Both the position numbers and the translations under genes were made by a program. From positions 3,596,001-3,660,000 of the forward strand of contig CP014771.1 in assembly GCA_001596155.1 (NCBI GenBank): a stretch of DNA of 64,000 nt. Direction: 5' to 3'. How positions within the stretch are numbered: the first letter of the stretch is position 1; each line of letters starts with the position of its first letter. This document shows positions 33,330 to 41,798 of the stretch, piece after piece. Below the pieces are notes generated by a model. The model worked only from the letters and a program-made list of their open reading frames with translations, did no database searches and was not told the DNA's origin. Origin of the DNA: Hymenobacter psoromatis (GTDB lineage Bacteria > Bacteroidota > Bacteroidia > Cytophagales > Hymenobacteraceae).

Positions 33330-34349
33330 TCACTGGCGCTTATTGGTCGTTATGATGCGCGCCTGCACGTTGGCAGGCATCAGGCCAGACTTCTGAAAAA
33401 TAAGCTGGCCCTTTTGGCCGGCCACGAACGATATAAACCCGGAGGCCAGCCCAGCCCGCGCTTCCCGGCTGATAATGTAGATGTCGCGGCGCAACGGGTA
33501 GTTCTGCAGTTCGGGATGTTCCCGCAGCAGCTCCGCCGATTTAGGGGCCAAGTATACTTGGTAGGGTTGAATGTAGTCGTCTTTTTTGGGATTGGGCCGG
33601 GCCGTGATGCTGGCTACCCGCACCCGTTTCAGAAATCCGCGCACTTTAGGGTCGTCAAAATCCGAAATCCAGTTTACGCCCACAATGCCAATGGCATCGG
33701 GGTGGGCGGCCACGTAGTCGAGCAGCTTGGGGTTAGACTGCGCCGCGAACGCCTTGGGGGTGAGCGCGCCGCCATGCAGCAGCGTGTCGCGCACGAAGCG
33801 GCTAGTGCTGCTGCGGTTCGCATCGAAGACCACATTAACGGCGCCGAGCTTCTTCTGGCCACTCACCTGGTTCCATTGCGTGGTCTGGCCACCAAAAATG
33901 CCGCGCAGCTGCGTGATAGTCAGCAGCGTATCGGGGTTGGATGGGTGCAGGATAATGGCCAGGCCGTCGATGCCCACTTTCGTGGTGCGCGGCAGCATGG
34001 TTTGCTTATCCATCTCCTTTTTTTCGTCAGCATTTAACTCTCGGGAAACGACGATGGCCTTTACCTTGTCATTGAGCAAGTCCAGAAAAACGTTGTCTTC
34101 CGGCTGGTAGCTCACTTTCAGGTGCGCATCGACGTAGAGCTTCTGAAACGTATCTACCTGCGATTCTAGCACTGGCGCGAACGTAGCATCCACGCTAATG
34201 CCCACGTGGCCGCTCGTGGGCGTGTCAGTAAACTCCTCGCTGGTGCCAGCGCCCCGGTCGGGGTGACAGCTGGGGAGGAGGCTGGAAGTCACGAGCGCCG
34301 CCGCCAGCACCGGGCGGCCCGGCCGCGAAAACAGACTAGTTAAACTCAT
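33330..34349 (-). CDS. PstS-like substrate-binding lipoprotein
   Basis: A 339-residue periplasmic-binding-protein fold related to the phosphate-binding PstS family. A lipobox L-P-S-C (Cys 28) makes it a lipoprotein. The sequence keeps the PBP pattern GLAIILHPSNP, NQVSGQKK, SSTSRFVRDTLL and AIGIVGVNWI. No permease or ATPase gene is nearby, so it is unlikely to work as an ordinary importer. It lies within the ExbBD/TonB cluster and overlaps the small membrane protein gene by 14 bp. Confidence 0.8.
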   Translation of the reverse strand: MSLTSLFSRPGRPVLAAALVTSSLLPSCHPDRGAGTSEEFTDTPTSGHVGISVDATFAPVLESQVDTFQKLYVDAHLKVSYQPEDNVFLDLLNDKVKAIVVSRELNADEKKEMDKQTMLPRTTKVGIDGLAIILHPSNPDTLLTITQLRGIFGGQTTQWNQVSGQKKLGAVNVVFDANRSSTSRFVRDTLLHGGALTPKAFAAQSNPKLLDYVAAHPDAIGIVGVNWISDFDDPKVRGFLKRVRVASITARPNPKKDDYIQPYQVYLAPKSAELLREHPELQNYPLRRDIYIISREARAGLASGFISFVAGQKGQLIFQKSGLMPANVQARIITTNKRQ

Positions 34350-34596
34350 TGCGCGTGGGGTTGCGAAATTGACTGCGGATGGTACGCACTAAGCGGATAG
34401 CGCCGTAGAGGATGAATACGGTACCCAGCAACATCCGGGTTTTGGGACCCAGGGGCAGCAAGGCACCAGCGGCCGACTGGTGCTTGGCGGTGACCCACAG
34501 CCAAATGCCCAGCGCGACATAAACCAGCGACATAATCAGGGTAAAGTAGCGTACTATGCGCTGGGGCGAGCCTAAGCGCTCTTCGGTGGTGGGCAT
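34336..34596 (-). CDS. Small two-helix membrane protein
   Basis: An 86-residue protein with two membrane segments (about residues 17-35 and 53-70), FTLIMSLVYVALGIWLWVTA and LLGTVFILYGAIRLV. Its stop lies 14 bp inside the following lipoprotein gene, which points to translational coupling. I do not recognise the family. It is probably a conserved member of the TonB locus. Confidence 0.72.
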   Translation of the reverse strand: MPTTEERLGSPQRIVRYFTLIMSLVYVALGIWLWVTAKHQSAAGALLPLGPKTRMLLGTVFILYGAIRLVRTIRSQFRNPTRNEFN

Positions 34597-34730
34597 GGGT
34601 ATGGGATAGCAAGTGTGATACTATACCGTAACCCGCGTAAATACCTGGTTTGTTCGATAAGCAGGGCGGGTGGGCAATCAGTCTGCAAAAAAGGGCACAA
34701 AATCCCAGTTTCCTACTATCCGCACTTACT

Positions 34731-35561
34731 TTACTGATATTGAAACGTGATGGGCAGGGTAAAGCGAACGGCTACGGCATGCTTGCTCTGGTAGCCCGGC
34801 GTCCAGTTAGGCATCTGGCGCACTACGCGTTGCGCTTCTTCATCGAGGCCGTAACCCAGGCCTTTAAGCACCGTCACCTCGGAGATAGAGCCATCGGCCT
34901 GCACCACAAAACTCAAAAACACGCGCCCCCCAATGCCTTCGGCCAGCGCCGCGCCAGGGTAGTGCAAGTGGCTGCGCAGGTAGCGCAACAGCGCCTGCTG
35001 CCCACCCGCGAACTCCGGCATTTTCTCAACGGCTATAAAAGGCTCATTGGACGTGGCAGGAGTGGCCGTGCCCGTTTCGCTACCCCCCATTCGGCCACCA
35101 ACTTCGCCCTCATCAGTAAGCATATTGCCCGCATTCGGCGTAGCCGGTCCCACGGGTCCATCTAGCACTTCGGCCAGCGGCGTGGGGGTAGGGCGCGGCT
35201 GGATGATAGCATCTTTAACCACTTCATGAGGAATAGTTGGCACCGGGTGCGTCGCAACGGGCCGGGCGTGGGGCTGCTGCGGCTCGGCCACCTTTGGGTG
35301 CTCTATTACAACCTGTGGCTGTAGCAGCAGTGGCTCTATCGTATGGGTAAGCGCAACTATCGGCGCGGCTGTAGGGACCAGCTGCCGCCAGGCCGCCCAG
35401 CTAAGCAGCAAAAAGGCAAACAGCAGCAGCGTGATGCCCCCGGCCGAGGCCAGGTTGCGCTGGTAGTCATGGCGCAGCTGATACGCGCCATAGGCTTGGT
35501 TGCGGCCTTCAAACACAACCTCGTCGAGGCTGTCGAGCAAAAATGCGGGCAGAAGTGGCAT
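34731..35561 (-). CDS. tonB: Energy transducer TonB (copy 2)
   Basis: A 276-residue TonB. It starts with the Bacteroidota motif DEVVFEGRNQAYGAYQLR, then a membrane helix (about 40-62), a Pro-rich linker (about 75-130) and the TonB C-terminal domain (YPGAALAEGIGGRVFLSFVV, then TVLKGLGYGLDEEAQRVVRQ). It transmits proton-motive force from ExbBD to TonB-dependent receptors. It is separated from the first tonB by a terminator. Confidence 0.9.
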   Translation of the reverse strand: MPLLPAFLLDSLDEVVFEGRNQAYGAYQLRHDYQRNLASAGGITLLLFAFLLLSWAAWRQLVPTAAPIVALTHTIEPLLLQPQVVIEHPKVAEPQQPHARPVATHPVPTIPHEVVKDAIIQPRPTPTPLAEVLDGPVGPATPNAGNMLTDEGEVGGRMGGSETGTATPATSNEPFIAVEKMPEFAGGQQALLRYLRSHLHYPGAALAEGIGGRVFLSFVVQADGSISEVTVLKGLGYGLDEEAQRVVRQMPNWTPGYQSKHAVAVRFTLPITFQYQ

Positions 35562-35684
35562 AGTGGGTAAGGAGAAAAAGTGAGGGGTAACACTGGGAGC
35601 AGCCAGCTACCAGACTGATGCTACCCCACACTTTTTTCCACATCACCACCGCACTTTTTGTAGTAATAGTTTTTGTCACGAACG

Positions 35685-35719
35685 CAAAAAGGCCCTGGCT
35701 GCATCGCAGCCAGGGCCTT
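35685..35719 (-). terminator. Intrinsic terminator after the first tonB
   Basis: In minus sense AAGGCCCTGGCTGC pairs with GCAGCCAGGGCCTT around GAT, followed by TTTTT. It lies between the two tonB genes. Confidence 0.88.
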
Positions 35720-35739
35720 CAGTTTGAAGTAATTTCAGA

Positions 35740-36564
35740 CTACTGAATTTTCAGCGTTACCGGTACCGTAAACGATACTTTCACCGCCCGGCCATTCTGC
35801 TTGCCTGGGATAAACTTTGGCAGCGCTTTGATGGAGCGAATGGTTTCGGCATCAACCGTGCCGGTCAGGCCTTTTACAATCTTCACGTCCGAAATATCAC
35901 CATTTTCATCGACCGTAAAGCTGGCGAACACCCGGCCTTCTACCTGGTTGCGCAGGTCAACCGCGGGGTAGCGGAAGCTTTTCTGGATGGCCGCTACGAT
36001 GGCACTCATGCCACCGCCACCGGGTAGGGAGGGCATTTGCTCCACGTAGGTGTACACCTTGTTCTCGACGACCTCGGCTACCACCTTGTTGCCTTCGCCG
36101 CTTAGGGCGCTGAGGTCGGGGGCATCCGTATTGCCTTTCACGGTCACGGTAGCTACCGTTTTATCCTTCAGCTCGTCTTGGTCGGGCACTTCCTCCTTCT
36201 TCACTTCCTCGTCCTTCTTGATTACCGGCGGCGTGAATTTCACCGTCGTTAGCTTAGGAGGTGGGGGTGGGGGCGCCTCGGGAGGCGGGGGCGGGGGCGG
36301 GGGCTTGGTATCGTCCAGGGGCGGCGCGTCCATCAGCACGTTCTCCTTTAGGTTCAGCACCTCTTTGGGCCTGCGGTCCTCGAAGAACTTTGCCACGGCC
36401 GGAAGGAAGACCAGAATTGTCAGCAGTATCGTGCCGATAACCAGGGCCCGCGACACGTTGCGTCCGTAGATGCGGCGCAATTGAAACGCGCCGTACTCCT
36501 TGTTCCGCCCCTCAAATACGATGTCATTCAGGCTGGCATTAGCCAGCTGCGCGTTGTCCATCAT
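35740..36564 (-). CDS. tonB: Energy transducer TonB (copy 1)
   Basis: A 274-residue TonB with the N-terminal NDIVFEGRNKEYGAFQLRRI, a membrane helix near 42-58, a Pro-rich linker (DDTKPPPPPPPPEAPPPPPP near 95) and a C-terminal domain with the YPAVDLRNQVEGRVFASFTV pattern. Its ATG overlaps the exbD stop (ATGA), so it is coupled to ExbD. The two TonBs share the N-terminal motif but have different linkers. Confidence 0.93.
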   Translation of the reverse strand: MMDNAQLANASLNDIVFEGRNKEYGAFQLRRIYGRNVSRALVIGTILLTILVFLPAVAKFFEDRRPKEVLNLKENVLMDAPPLDDTKPPPPPPPPEAPPPPPPKLTTVKFTPPVIKKDEEVKKEEVPDQDELKDKTVATVTVKGNTDAPDLSALSGEGNKVVAEVVENKVYTYVEQMPSLPGGGGMSAIVAAIQKSFRYPAVDLRNQVEGRVFASFTVDENGDISDVKIVKGLTGTVDAETIRSIKALPKFIPGKQNGRAVKVSFTVPVTLKIQ

Positions 36565-37115
36565 AGCAGGTTCTGTTTTTTAATGAGTTCCACGTCTTTC
36601 TTCGGGATGTCAATCAGCGCGTACTTCTTCTGATTGGTGATGTTCATCTCGTCCAGGATATCTACCATATTCTTGTATTTGGCATCCTTACCGTCCACGG
36701 AGTAAGGCTCAATCAGAATAATGGGTTCGGGCTGCTGGCGCTGGCGCGCCAGCAACACCTTGCGGATACCGTTGGCCGAGAAGTCCGTTACCTTGATTTC
36801 GGGCACGGACACACTCTTGTCACTGGGCTCGTTCAGGCCAAAAAAGTAGAATACTTTGTTGTCAGGAGCCAGAATAACCGTCATGGCCTGCGAGGCCTTG
36901 ATTTTGGTTTGTTCGTCGGGAATCGGGTTCTTTTCCTTCACCGGCATCGTGAGCTGCATCACGTTGGGCTTGGCGAAGGTGGTCGTGAGCATGAAGAACG
37001 TCAGGAGCAGGAAGGCCAAGTCAACCATCGGCGTCATGTCAATCTTAGTTGACATTTTTTTCGCCCGTTTCTTGCCTCCCTTTCCGGAGTCGCCTTTTTG
37101 TTGGATTTCAGCCAT
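36561..37115 (-). CDS. exbD: ExbD/TolR-family protein (copy 2)
   Basis: A 184-residue ExbD. A basic N-terminal tail is followed by IDMTPMVDLAFLLLTFFMLT, whose Asp is the conserved proton-carrying residue, then a periplasmic domain with a Bacteroidota-specific insertion (ILAPDNKVFYFFG). It works with ExbB and TonB. Confidence 0.92.
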   Translation of the reverse strand: MAEIQQKGDSGKGGKKRAKKMSTKIDMTPMVDLAFLLLTFFMLTTTFAKPNVMQLTMPVKEKNPIPDEQTKIKASQAMTVILAPDNKVFYFFGLNEPSDKSVSVPEIKVTDFSANGIRKVLLARQRQQPEPIILIEPYSVDGKDAKYKNMVDILDEMNITNQKKYALIDIPKKDVELIKKQNLL

Positions 37116-37124
37116 GAGTTCAGA

Positions 37125-37757
37125 CTATTTTTCGATGTAGGAAGGCTTCATTTCCAGGCTCGTGAGCAGGTTGAAGCGGTTAATATCCTTTTCCTGCAAG
37201 TCCTTGATAACGGTTTGCACCGTCTTCACATCCGCGTCGCCATCGCCTTTGATAACCAGAAAGGTAGGCTTCTGGAACAGCTTGGCGTTGGCTTTGCGGG
37301 CTTCCAGCACCCAATCCATCATCTGGTTGTTGAGCGAGTCGTAGGGGATGCCGCCCAGGGTAGGGTTCAGCGCCTTACGCTGCTCCGTATCCTTGTCGAG
37401 GTAGCTGCCAAGCTGTTGAATCGGCACCCCGAAGTTGGGGAGCAGCGAAAACTGCTTGGTCTGCGCCGGCGTGAAGGTCACACCGTATTTGGCTCCAACG
37501 GCTTTCAGGGCCTCTTGCAACACGGGAGCCTTGTCGTAGCCGAAGAAAACGCGCTTCTTGGCATCAATCGTCAGCGTCAGAATGTCGCTATCGGGGGCGT
37601 GCAGGTCGGAAGTCGAAGACGGGGGGTCCACGACTACCGCTTCATCGGGGCGAAACTGCGTGGTCAACATAAAGAATGTTACCAGCAGGAACGCCAGGTC
37701 CACCATCGGCGTCATGTCGAGCGACGGCGAGGTGCGGTGCGGTTTTACTTTAGGCAT
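37125..37757 (-). CDS. exbD: ExbD/TolR-family protein (copy 1)
   Basis: A 210-residue ExbD with LDMTPMVDLAFLLVTFFMLT near residue 14, holding the conserved Asp, and a longer periplasmic domain than copy 2. It lies nine bases before the second copy. Two unequal ExbDs in one locus suggest a mixed ExbB-ExbD1-ExbD2 motor, as known in other Bacteroidota. Confidence 0.92.
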   Translation of the reverse strand: MPKVKPHRTSPSLDMTPMVDLAFLLVTFFMLTTQFRPDEAVVVDPPSSTSDLHAPDSDILTLTIDAKKRVFFGYDKAPVLQEALKAVGAKYGVTFTPAQTKQFSLLPNFGVPIQQLGSYLDKDTEQRKALNPTLGGIPYDSLNNQMMDWVLEARKANAKLFQKPTFLVIKGDGDADVKTVQTVIKDLQEKDINRFNLLTSLEMKPSYIEK

Positions 37758-37907
37758 TGCCGGGGGGAGTTAAAATGACTGGGCTGGTCACGGGCGAGGG
37801 GGTAGGGAGGGATGAAAACTCAGCGGGCCACGGACCCGAAAGCCCGGCATTGGGAGCCGCTCACTAAGTCTGATGCCGACCAGCTACCGATTGCACACGC
37901 ACCAGCC

Positions 37908-37948
37908 AAAAAAAGTTGGGGCGGGGACGGCAAAACGCCTCCGCCCCA
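37908..37948 (-). terminator. Intrinsic terminator after exbB
   Basis: In minus sense TGGGGCGG pairs with CCGCCCCA, with inner GGC/GCC pairs, followed by a T-rich run (37914-37908). It separates exbB from the exbD pair. Confidence 0.78.
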
Positions 37949-37972
37949 TTTTTCAAGCCAGTCGCTTGCGCT

Positions 37973-38854
37973 CTACGACACCTGGTTCGCGTTGCCGTGC
38001 TGCGCAGCGAAGGTCTGGATGATGCTGAACCCAGCCTCATCGATGCTGTAAGTTAGCTCGTCAATCTTGCTGGTGAAGTAGTTGTAGGCCACAATGGCCA
38101 GGGCTGAGGTGCCGATACCGAGGGCCGTGTTGATGAGGGCCTCCGAGATACCCGATGCCAGGGCCGTCGCGTCGGGGTTGCCGGCCTGAGCCAGGGCCGA
38201 GAAGGCCTTAATCATACCGAATACCGTGCCGAGCAGACCTACCAGCGTGGCGATAGAAGCCAGCGTAGAGATGATAACTAGGTTCTTTTCCAGCATGGGC
38301 AGCTCCAATGCGGTGCTTTCCTCGATTTCCTTCTGGATAGCCAGTACGCGCTGGTCAGTATTCATCTTGGTTTCGTGGCCCATTTCCTGGTATTTCTTCA
38401 GGCCGGCGCGCACTACGTTGGCTACTGAGCCCTGCTGCTGGTCGCAGATGGCGATAGCACCGCTAATGTCATTGGAGTTCAACTTCTGACGCACGCCGCG
38501 CACGAACTCTTCAATGCTCTTGGTGCCTTTAGCCCTACTGATGGTGAGGGCGCGTTCGATAGAGAATACGATTACGCAAAGCAACATGGTCATCAGCACT
38601 GGTACGATGGGTCCGCCCTTGTGTACAATGCCGAGGTAGTCGCCAGGTTTTGCAGCGAGCTCAGGGTTGCCACCTAAGTAGTGGCTGGGGGCGCCCAGCA
38701 CGAACATGAAGATAATGATACTGACAACGAAAGCGAGAATGATAACGATGACCGAAAAGAGGGAGGCACCACCGCTGCTCTTGGCGGGTGCGGCCTTGGG
38801 AGCGACCGGGGCAATAGGCCGAGCGCCTGGGTTTACAGCATTTTTCTGTTCCAT
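37973..38854 (-). CDS. exbB: MotA/TolQ/ExbB proton channel protein
   Basis: A 293-residue protein. A Pro/Ala-rich cytosolic N-terminus is followed by a first membrane helix (about 30-53), a second (about 75-95) and two C-terminal helices carrying the ExbB signature VGLLGTVFGMIKAFSALAQA and the segment EALINTALGIGTSALAIVAY. It forms the proton channel for the ExbD and TonB proteins encoded downstream. The start is the ATG at 38854 (MEQKNAVNP); the open frame extends upstream without coding character. The gap to 39191 shows only G-rich sequence. Confidence 0.93.
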   Translation of the reverse strand: MEQKNAVNPGARPIAPVAPKAAPAKSSGGASLFSVIVIILAFVVSIIIFMFVLGAPSHYLGGNPELAAKPGDYLGIVHKGGPIVPVLMTMLLCVIVFSIERALTISRAKGTKSIEEFVRGVRQKLNSNDISGAIAICDQQQGSVANVVRAGLKKYQEMGHETKMNTDQRVLAIQKEIEESTALELPMLEKNLVIISTLASIATLVGLLGTVFGMIKAFSALAQAGNPDATALASGISEALINTALGIGTSALAIVAYNYFTSKIDELTYSIDEAGFSIIQTFAAQHGNANQVS

Positions 38855-39191
38855 GAGTCCAGTAAGTGTAGGAGGTGGGGGTTGGTTGAGGGAAAAAAAG
38901 AAAGTAATACGAAGCAGTGGGGGAGGGCATGTTACCTGGTGTCGCCCTCGCAAGCAGAGGTTTCGGGGCCGAATCTACGCCGAAGCCAGTAAAATCCAGA
39001 CTTAGTAGAATTTTTTTTGAGTGAGCTACCACTCACTAGTCTGATTGCGGGACAATTTTTCGGGGCCAAATGCCTAGCTGAATTATGGGTGAGCGGTGAG
39101 CGGGGGGGGCGGAGCGGGGGTTAGCAGCTTCGGGCTGCACCAGGGGGTAGGGAATGGAACTTTTACAAGCAGTTGTCGATAATTCAGGTAA

Positions 39192-40028
39192 TTAGGTAGT
39201 CGCCGTTTCGCTTTGTTTGGCCTCATTCCAGTACTTATCCATTTGGGCCAGCGTGAGGTCGGGCAGGGATTGGCCGGCTTGCTTGGCCGCTGTTTCTAAA
39301 TACTGGAAGCGCCGAATAAATTTTCGATTAGTTCGCTCCAAAGCTTCTTCTGGGTTGATGCCGGCAAAGCGTGCGAAGTTGACCAGCGAGAATAACAGGT
39401 CACCAAACTCCTGGGTGGCGCGGGTGGCCTGGGCCTCATCGGCGGGGGGCTGGCCATGGCCGTATTCGGCCCCAAACTCGGCCAGCTCTTCCTGCACCTT
39501 GAGCCATACTTGGGCCGGGTCTTCCCAATCGAAGCCCGCGCCGCGCGCCTTTTCCTGAATGCGCATGGCCTTCACGAGGGCGGGTAGGGAGGTGGGCACG
39601 CCGCCCAGCACGCCGCCCGTATTACCCTTTTCCTTGAGTTTAAGCTGCTCCCAGTTGCGCTTCACGGCGTCCTCGTCGTCGGCGCGCACGTCGCCGTAGA
39701 TGTGCGGGTGGCGATAAATGAGCTTCTCGCACTGCGCGTTCAACACGTCGGCAATGTCGAAGGCACCTTGCTCGGCGGTAATGCGGGCGTAGAACACGAG
39801 GTGCAGCATCACGTCGCCCAGCTCTTTTTTGAGGTCGGGCAGGTCGTGGCGCAGGATGGCGTCGCTGATTTCGTAGGTTTCCTCAATGGTGAGGTGGCGC
39901 AGGCTTTCGAGCGTTTGCTTCTTGTCCCAGGGGCATTCCTGGCGCAGGCGGTCAAGCACATCGAGCAGGCGGCCGAAGGCTTCGAGCTGAGCGGGGCGGC
40001 GGCTGGCGGTAAGTAAAGAATTTTCCAT
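39192..40028 (-). CDS. mazG: Nucleoside triphosphate pyrophosphohydrolase MazG
   Basis: MazG hydrolyses (d)NTPs to monophosphates and helps limit damaged nucleotides. The sequence has RLRQECPWDKKQTLESLRHLTIEETYE with the EExxE-type metal motif near residue 45, then KELGDVMLHLVFYA, and a second MazG half with EFGDLLFSLVNFAR near 200. Two halves in one 278-residue chain are typical. I start at the ATG at 40028, six codons after the first Met of the open frame. Confidence 0.95.
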   Translation of the reverse strand: MENSLLTASRRPAQLEAFGRLLDVLDRLRQECPWDKKQTLESLRHLTIEETYEISDAILRHDLPDLKKELGDVMLHLVFYARITAEQGAFDIADVLNAQCEKLIYRHPHIYGDVRADDEDAVKRNWEQLKLKEKGNTGGVLGGVPTSLPALVKAMRIQEKARGAGFDWEDPAQVWLKVQEELAEFGAEYGHGQPPADEAQATRATQEFGDLLFSLVNFARFAGINPEEALERTNRKFIRRFQYLETAAKQAGQSLPDLTLAQMDKYWNEAKQSETATT

Positions 40029-40169
40029 AAAAAAAGCGTGGGCCAATTGTTCTCGCTGGTCGAAGCCGAGCCCTTATCCGCCGATTGTGCGGCTCAGCTT
40101 ACGTTATCTCACCAAGGTGGCTAACCGGCCACGAAGCTAAAAAGGAATGGCCAGAAAGGCCAAATTGCC

Positions 40170-40177
40170 TACTTTTG
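40170..40177 (+). promoter_or_regulatory. TAnnTTTG promoter element of glmM
   Basis: TACTTTTG, 20 bp before the GTG at 40198. It lies inside a longer open frame that begins at 40147, so it supports the GTG as the true start. Confidence 0.5.
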
Positions 40178-40197
40178 TACAGCTTAAAAGACAAAAA

Positions 40198-41592
40198 GTG
40201 ACCCTCATAAAATCTATTTCCGGCATTCGCGGCACCATTGGTGGGCCGGCCGGCCAGGGGCTTACCCCCCTCGACGTGGTGAAATATACGGCGGCCTATG
40301 GTAGCTGGGCCGCTACGCAGCAGTCGGGCAGCAAGCTCATCGTGATTGGCCGCGACGCCCGCCTGTCGGGCGAGATGGTGAACCGCCTCGTGGCCGCTAC
40401 CCTGCAAGGCTTGGGCTTCGATGTGCTCGACCTGGGCTTGAGCACCACGCCTACCGTGGAGATGGCCGTACCTGCCCGGCAGGCCGCCGGCGGCATTATC
40501 CTCACGGCCTCGCACAACCCCAAGCAGTGGAACGCGCTGAAGCTGCTCGACGCGCACGGCGAATTCTTGTCGGCTGCCGCGGGCGAGCAGGTTTTGGCGC
40601 TGGCCGAAGGCGACAGCATTGAGTACGCGCCCGTGAACAAGCTGGGCAAGTACAACACCGACGACACTTTTCTGGCCGAGCACATTACCGCCATTCTGGC
40701 TTCGCCGCTGGTTGACGTGGACGCCATCAAGGCCAAGAAATTTCGGGTGGTAGTCGATGCCGTGAATAGCAGCGGGGGCATTGCGGTGCCGCAGTTGCTG
40801 GCCGCGCTGGGCGTGGAGACCATCGAGAAAATTCACTGCGAGCCGACCGGCGACTTTGCCCACAACCCCGAGCCGCTGCCCGAAAACCTGCGCGACATTG
40901 CCAAAGTGCTCTACAACGGCGGCTTCGACCTCGGCATCGTGGTGGACCCCGACGTGGACCGCCTGGCCCTGGTGAGCGAAAACGGCGAGATGTTTGGCGA
41001 AGAATATACGCTGGTGGCCGTGGCCGACTACGTGCTGGGCTACCACGGCGGCGGCAACACCGTGAGCAACCTCAGCAGCACCCGCGCCCTGCGCGACGTG
41101 ACCGAGAAGCACGGCGGCACCTACACCGCCGCGGCGGTGGGCGAGGTAAACGTGGTGACCAAGATGAAAGAAACTCAGGCCATTATCGGCGGCGAGGGCA
41201 ACGGCGGCATCATCTTTCCCGAGCTGCACTACGGCCGCGATGCGCTGGTGGGTATCGCGCTGTTTTTGACGCATTTGGCCAAGTCAGGCCTCACTATGAG
41301 CCGCTTGCGCAACTCCTACCCCAGCTATTTTATCTCGAAGAATAAGATTGAGCTAACGCCCGAAATCGACACCGACCATGTGCTAACGCAGATGGAGCAA
41401 CGCTACGCCAAGCAGCCGGTGAATACGATTGACGGCGTGAAAATCGAGTTTGACAAGGAGTGGGTACACCTGCGCAAGTCTAACACCGAGCCCATTATCC
41501 GCATCTACGCCGAGTCGGACTCGAACGCGACGGCCGAGCATCTGGCCCAGAAAATTATTACCGATATAAAAGAAATTATTTCGGCGAATTAG
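40198..41592 (+). CDS. glmM: Phosphoglucosamine mutase
   Basis: An alpha-D-phosphohexomutase of 464 residues. The sequence begins TLIKSISGIRGTIGG and has the phosphoserine loop TASHNPKQW near residue 102, the metal loop DPDVDRLAL near 250, the sugar-binding GEGNGG near 331, and RKSNTEPIIRIYAE near the C-terminus. Without a search I cannot exclude phosphomannomutase specificity, but the length and sequence suit the Bacteroidota GlmM family that makes glucosamine 1-phosphate for peptidoglycan. The GTG start is supported by the promoter element at 40170-40177. Confidence 0.9.
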   Translation: MTLIKSISGIRGTIGGPAGQGLTPLDVVKYTAAYGSWAATQQSGSKLIVIGRDARLSGEMVNRLVAATLQGLGFDVLDLGLSTTPTVEMAVPARQAAGGIILTASHNPKQWNALKLLDAHGEFLSAAAGEQVLALAEGDSIEYAPVNKLGKYNTDDTFLAEHITAILASPLVDVDAIKAKKFRVVVDAVNSSGGIAVPQLLAALGVETIEKIHCEPTGDFAHNPEPLPENLRDIAKVLYNGGFDLGIVVDPDVDRLALVSENGEMFGEEYTLVAVADYVLGYHGGGNTVSNLSSTRALRDVTEKHGGTYTAAAVGEVNVVTKMKETQAIIGGEGNGGIIFPELHYGRDALVGIALFLTHLAKSGLTMSRLRNSYPSYFISKNKIELTPEIDTDHVLTQMEQRYAKQPVNTIDGVKIEFDKEWVHLRKSNTEPIIRIYAESDSNATAEHLAQKIITDIKEIISAN

Positions 41593-41601
41593 CGAGGTTG
41601 G

Positions 41602-41797
41602 GTAAGCTTTAGCTTGCCGGATTTAGTTTGCCAGGCGTTAAAGCTCAGCGTACTTCGCAAGCAATAACTTAGCAAAACGTTAATCTTTGCAGGATTTTGC
41701 GGGTTATTCTTTTCATATCCTATCTTACTCAACCTGGACGGCAAGCTAAAGCTTACTACACAGTCGTTCAGGCAGTAAGCTAAAGCTTACCCTACCC
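41602..41797. repeat. Inverted repeat pair, family F (TAAGCTTTAGCTTG type)
   Basis: GGTAAGCTTTAGCTTGCC at the left end and two inverted copies, GGCAAGCTAAAGCTTAC (41741-41757) and AGTAAGCTAAAGCTTACC (41775-41792), at the right. The last copy ends just before the ATG of the cysteine desulfurase gene. Further copies are at 18063 and 47342. Confidence 0.8.
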
Positions 41798-41798
41798 T

